Source of the DNA: Beverwykella pulmonaria
Taxonomy: Eukaryota; Ascomycota; Dothideomycetes; Pleosporales; Melanommataceae
DNA: 64,000 nt
Direction of reading: 5' to 3'
NCBI GenBank assembly: GCA_001599595.1
Contig: BCHH01000021.1
Location: 402,703 to 466,702 of the forward strand
Below, piece by piece: positions 60,801-64,000 of the stretch; position 1 is the stretch's first letter; each line of letters begins with the position of its first letter. The translations under genes and the position numbers were made by a program. The notes under the pieces were generated by a model. That model saw nothing but the letters and a program-made list of their open reading frames with translations. It searched no databases and was not told the origin of the DNA.

Positions 60801-62173
60801 TGGGAAGTCCGGCAACGTAATGCTCGACATATTTAACTATGTCCGCTTTGACCATATGCTCCGAGTCGAGATCAATGCAAAGCTGCTTTGAGAGAACAGA
60901 TCGGATTGACTCGATCTTCCGGCTCGTACAGAAAACGGATATTTTCTGCGCCGCTCCGGAGGAATCTTTGGATTTACTATCAAGTGTCTTCGGGAGCTCT
61001 CTCAACTCTTCCAAGAGCGCTAAGCCGTGGCTGTGCAAGCCTACCACCACTTGGTCCAGTCCATCCACCAGAATGGATACCGAGGTGCAAGACATCAACC
61101 AAAGTGAGAGGAGATGCCACTGTTCTTTGAAGCTTGATGGCGGTTGTGAGGCTGAGATCCTTTTCTTAACTTCGTCGGAAAAGGTTTTCGGGAGGGCTTG
61201 ATAGGATACAACCAGTTGAAATAGGAAGCTGTTGATAAGCTGTGTCGTCCTCTTCTCAGCTTCGGGAACGGTTGCGCTCATGGAATCGATGAAGTAGTAG
61301 AGGAATACCGATCCGGGATTTGTGGCGGACTCTTCCAGGAGCCGTTCCGCCACTCGCGCCGCGAGAATGGTTTTGCCACTCCCAGGCTGTTGAATTGTCA
61401 GTGCTCTTAACCCCTTTGGTCATATATTTGGGGGGTTCTGACCATGCCGTTAACCCAAAGAAAGGAAAAGCCTTCTTTTTTCCGCCACTCAATGTATTTT
61501 TCGTGCTTGAACAGCCAATCTGCCGTCCCGTCAAGGCGTGTCTCCACGGCGCGCTGCATCGCCGGACGAGAACTGCATTTGTCGGCACCTCCGAGCCAAG
61601 TGATGATCTTAGCTCTCATCTCAAGGTGCCGTTTCTCTGCCTCGAGTAGTTCCTTCTTGACCCGAAGCTTCTCGTCTCTAGATGATCTTGCAATCAGTCT
61701 GCCGTGCTCATTTTTGAGTGAGCTGTTCATGGGACTCACGCGAGTGCAAATTTGGCCGATAGTCGTCCGCGTAACTCGAGCAACTTCTTTTCCAAACCCG
61801 GAGATCTCCAGGGCCACAAAAAGGGCCTGCTGATCATATCCCAGTGGGGGTGTTCCGACTTTCCACCTGGACGCTTTTTCTCAACTTCTTTCATGAACTC
61901 TTCAATTTCATTGATGCAAAAGCTGGTAACCGAAGAGAAGGTATCGAAAGCCTGCTGTATGCCTGGGTCCTGGAGATAATCCTGATTCGTCTTCGCCTTG
62001 ACAAGGAGCTGCTGAAGATCATGCAAGTCGCTCTGCAACACCTGCAAACCATGCTGCATCTCCTTGGCATCCTTCTTGGCGTCAACCATAGATTTTATGC
62101 GCATGCCAACATGCTCGATAGAAGAGAGCAGGCTGGTCACCGTGCCGATTGCTCCGAGGACCTCCAAGGCCAT
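57819..62173 (-). CDS. Fungal NLR: helical N-terminus, NACHT NTPase, repeat-like C-terminus
   Basis: Four exons (62173-61740, 61698-61443, 61386-60204, 60145-57819; introns 41, 56 and 58 nt) give 1399 residues. Residues 1-145 form a helical domain (MALEVLGAIGTVTSLLSSIE) like the N-terminal domains of fungal STAND proteins. A linker leads to a NACHT NTPase: Walker A GMPGSGKT at 229-236, Walker B SILVDGLD, and the downstream CTSR sensor-like motif. A winged-helix-type part contains LRWLICTLPERPLTVEEL and VTLVHLSFRQYLL, then LHCEVAFSLLSYLTLHNFA. The last ~600 residues are helical, with TPR-like pairs (for example AIEFQERQLRDIKKIV) but no ankyrin or WD repeat. Such NLRs act in allorecognition and cell death; the effector mode here is unknown. 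The frame is intact throughout. Confidence 0.82.
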
Positions 62174-62535
62174 GTTAGTAATGCGTGAGAAATGAACGTC
62201 GATGCAGCAGATTGGTCTAGATGAAACGTGCGGAACTGGCAACAACTTTGGATAGTACTCGTGTCTTAGAAGAAACTGAATGAAATTCGAAACCAAGTGG
62301 TGGAGTATCAAGGCAGGGTCGCCGATGTGTTGCCCTTTTTGCACCCCTCACTATCAGACCACCTCACGCTCTTCGCGCCCACGGGCCAAGCTCGGTCGCT
62401 AACAGCCCACCGACCTGAGCATACTGCAAAAAAAATCCTCAATGGCGCATATGGCAGGACAATACGCCAATGGCGATGACCTAGCCGTCGCACCACCAGC
62501 CGTGCGTTGTAGGCCGCCGTAGCGAAAAACGGGTC
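62174..62535. other. Intergenic, promoter side of the NLR
   Basis: A 360-bp gap between the NLR start and an ankyrin fragment on the other strand. No feature recognised. Confidence 0.45.
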
Positions 62536-62697
62536 AACTCGGACGATGATACGGGCCAGGCCCTATTGTTATTCACCGCTCACAGAGGCCATGAGACTGT
62601 TTTTGAGCCACTACGTGAGAACAGTACAGACGTCGAGGCGGATGATCAGGATGGCAGACGCCGCTTTCGGAGATGGTCGAGAATGGCATGTGGCCCT
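62536..62697 (+). pseudogene. Ankyrin-repeat fragment, frameshifted and cut by an LTR
   Basis: The frame reads DDDTGQALLLFTAHRGHE then DVEADDQDG, a recognisable ankyrin repeat. The next repeat continues in another frame as QTPLSEMVENGMWPL, so one base has been lost at the DG/QTPL junction. The sequence then stops at the LTR edge at 62698. It is probably the remains of an ankyrin-containing NLR or similar protein. Confidence 0.6.
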
Positions 62698-62862
62698 TGT
62701 GATGACGAGCACGGTCTTCACTATCGTGGATGCGCGCAGGCAAATGAAAGGATAAGTTGGCTCTACTTCAAGTACACTAAGATAGAGCGAGAAGAGGTTC
62801 TCAGGGAGAACGATCCTATATACGCCTGCCACCGTCGTCTCTGACACGTGTTCATGTGATGT

Positions 62863-63111
62863 TGTCAGATGTAAGGGGTATTAGGACGGGTATTAGTCGT
62901 GGTATTGGACAGAACGCGCTCATATGGGCCTGAAAGGGACCAACCAAACAGGGCAAGGCGCATGTGGTTAAGCGAGGGGCCAAAAACCCAGCGACCCGAG
63001 AAACCAAGGACGCGACACGATCAATCAATCAATTCATCAATAATCATCATTCTTTCATCTCACAACGTGACCACATTATTCTTGTAGCCGAAATAGTGCT
63101 ACAATCTGACA
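62863..63111. repeat. Solo LTR, family B (249 bp) inserted in LTR A
   Basis: Starts TGTCAGATGTAAGG and ends CTACAATCTGACA, with an 8-bp perfect inverted repeat at the ends (TGTCAGAT / ATCTGACA). It is flanked by GATGT at 62858-62862 and 63112-63116. Confidence 0.85.
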
Positions 63112-63120
63112 GATGTGTGG

Positions 63121-63546
63121 TGTAACGATTCGAACAATCGTTCCATCACGTGACCGAACCGCTCCCTGCCCGATCCCGATACAGATCCTATTCCTACCCG
63201 AACCGATAGGACTTCGGTTCCCGACCTGCTCCCAACTCAACTCCGATACAGGCTCGATCCATATCCGAACCTGTATTACCTCGGCTCCGGACCAGCGCCT
63301 GATGCAACTCCGATACGGGTCCTTATCCGAACCTGTATTACCTCGGCTTCGTTATTTCTCATCTCTCTTCGTGTATATAAACCAGTCGTTTCGTTAGTTA
63401 GATCAGGTAGCTTTTGATTATCCTTTCGTACCCGGCCTATAGGTGTCAATTCAATCTTGGGTATTCGTTCTCACTCGTGCACTCCCATATGTCTCGGTAG
63501 TGATTCGCACCCGAATCCGATCGTCCTGATATCCTGCGCCGTTACA
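63121..63546 (+). repeat. Solo LTR, family C (426 bp) inserted in LTR A
   Basis: Starts TGTAACGATTCG and ends GCGCCGTTACA (inverted ends TGTAACG / CGTTACA). It is flanked by TGTGG at 63116-63120 and 63547-63551. A TATA-like GTATATAAACC lies near 63371, giving + orientation. Two internal stretches near 63262 and 63330 repeat CGAACCTGTATTACCTCGGC. Confidence 0.88.
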
Positions 63547-63577
63547 TGTGGTCGAGCTGCCGAGCAGCACCGTCACA

Positions 63578-63912
63578 ACAGACCTTAGAAATACTCGGTT
63601 GGTGAACCTCGGAACCTCAGGTCGGCGTGACTAAGCACATTTCACGTATATGGCTAAGGTTCCGAACCTCCAAGATGAAAGAGGCCACAGACCTTTTTTT
63701 TTTTTTTTTTTAAATCATTTATATTGTAGATGGCTATTACTAGTCTAAATACAATAAAGCTCATGTGTGAGGGATACTTCTGTTTCCCGGCGGACCTCCT
63801 GCGGAGGCCCTTCGGAGGCCTATCGGGCCGTGTGTCTGCAGGTCACGTGACACATCACATATATAGTTTCTCCGAATCCTCTGAGCTGTTACGGTTCGAA
63901 GAAGTTGCACAG
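63578..63912. other. Intergenic with poly-T tract and promoter-like sequence
   Basis: Contains the 18-T run at 63694 and, near 63780-63835, a GC-rich self-complementary stretch (CGGAGGCCCTTCGGAGGCC). CACGTGAC and ACATATATAG follow, a promoter-like arrangement ahead of the ATG at 63913. Confidence 0.4.
63694..63711 (-). repeat. Oligo(T) run, possible retroposon poly(A) tail on the minus strand
   Basis: Eighteen consecutive T. Seen from the minus strand this is an A tail, as left by LINE- or SINE-type retroposition. No element body was identified. Confidence 0.4.
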
Positions 63913-64000
63913 ATGCGGGCTGCAGATGAGGAACCAACCCCGCCAACGAACAACCAAAACCCTGTCAACGGGCGCAGTACGGCGCGCAGGCGGGCGCAAA
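63913..64000 (+). CDS. Start of an unidentified gene, cut by the window end
   Basis: The ATG at 63913 opens a frame to the window edge, reading MRAADEEPTPPTNNQNPVNG and then an Arg-rich stretch. It is preceded by a TATA-like box at about 63858. The Pro/Asn-rich start could belong to a retrotransposon gag-like protein given the setting, but this cannot be shown from 29 codons. Confidence 0.3.
   Translation, partial: MRAADEEPTPPTNNQNPVNGRSTARRRAQ

Larger units (their letters stand above)
62698..63577 (-). repeat. LTR family A, reverse copy, interrupted by two other LTRs
   Basis: Family A parts in reverse orientation are found at 62698-62862, 63112-63120 and 63547-63577. The last ends CGAGCAGCACCGTCACA, the reverse complement of the family A start. 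Removing the two inserted elements and one copy of each target duplication restores the family A sequence across the site (GATGTGTGG). The copy lacks over 100 bp of the middle compared with 55081-55380 and has no visible target duplication of its own (GCCCT / ACAGA). Confidence 0.8.

Overview
The window is nuclear DNA of a filamentous ascomycete (Pezizomycotina; the gene content would suit a Dothideomycete, but the order cannot be proved from the sequence). The evidence is short 41-99 nt spliceosomal introns, a class II chitin-free set of typical fungal housekeeping genes (VTC polyphosphate subunit, Neo1-type flippase, SEC16, ORC5, TAD3, ATG37-like), fungus-specific families (2EXR, HET, TRI12-type efflux pump, NACHT-type NLR) and solo LTRs with 5-bp target duplications. 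Exon models below were built by hand; nearly all keep the reading frame exactly across every junction.

Layout. 1-600: a mitochondrial GGQ-domain rescue factor. 600-4.3 kb: gene-poor, with a broken 2EXR gene. 4.3-10.2 kb: two secreted enzymes, an AA7 (glucooligosaccharide-oxidase-like) flavoprotein and an S41 peptidase of the UstP type. 10.2-13.3 kb: long non-coding stretch. 13.3-29.4 kb: a dense housekeeping block (VTC subunit, Neo1 flippase divergent from SEC16, acyl-CoA-binding/ATG37-like protein). 29.4-32.9 kb: decayed DNA with a nuclear copy of mitochondrial nad1 and a multi-stop pseudogene. 33-34.8 kb: secreted type-B carboxylesterase. 35-37.4 kb: relics. 37.4-46.8 kb: second housekeeping block (DCAF4-like WD40, SelO, ORC5, TAD3, TRI12-type MFS pump).

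46.9-64 kb is an accessory region. It holds three copies of one LTR family, two other LTRs nested inside one of those copies, a possible fourth LTR type, a CorA-like Mg2+ channel-type gene divergent from a GH13 alpha-glucosidase, a HET-domain pseudogene with TGG-to-TAG-type stops, a large intact NLR (helical N-terminus, NACHT NTPase, repeat-like C-terminus) and a frameshifted ankyrin-repeat fragment cut off by an LTR. The picture is of an immune/allorecognition-type locus being turned over by retroelements and probably RIP mutation; the intact NLR is the strongest candidate there for an interesting, undescribed protein.
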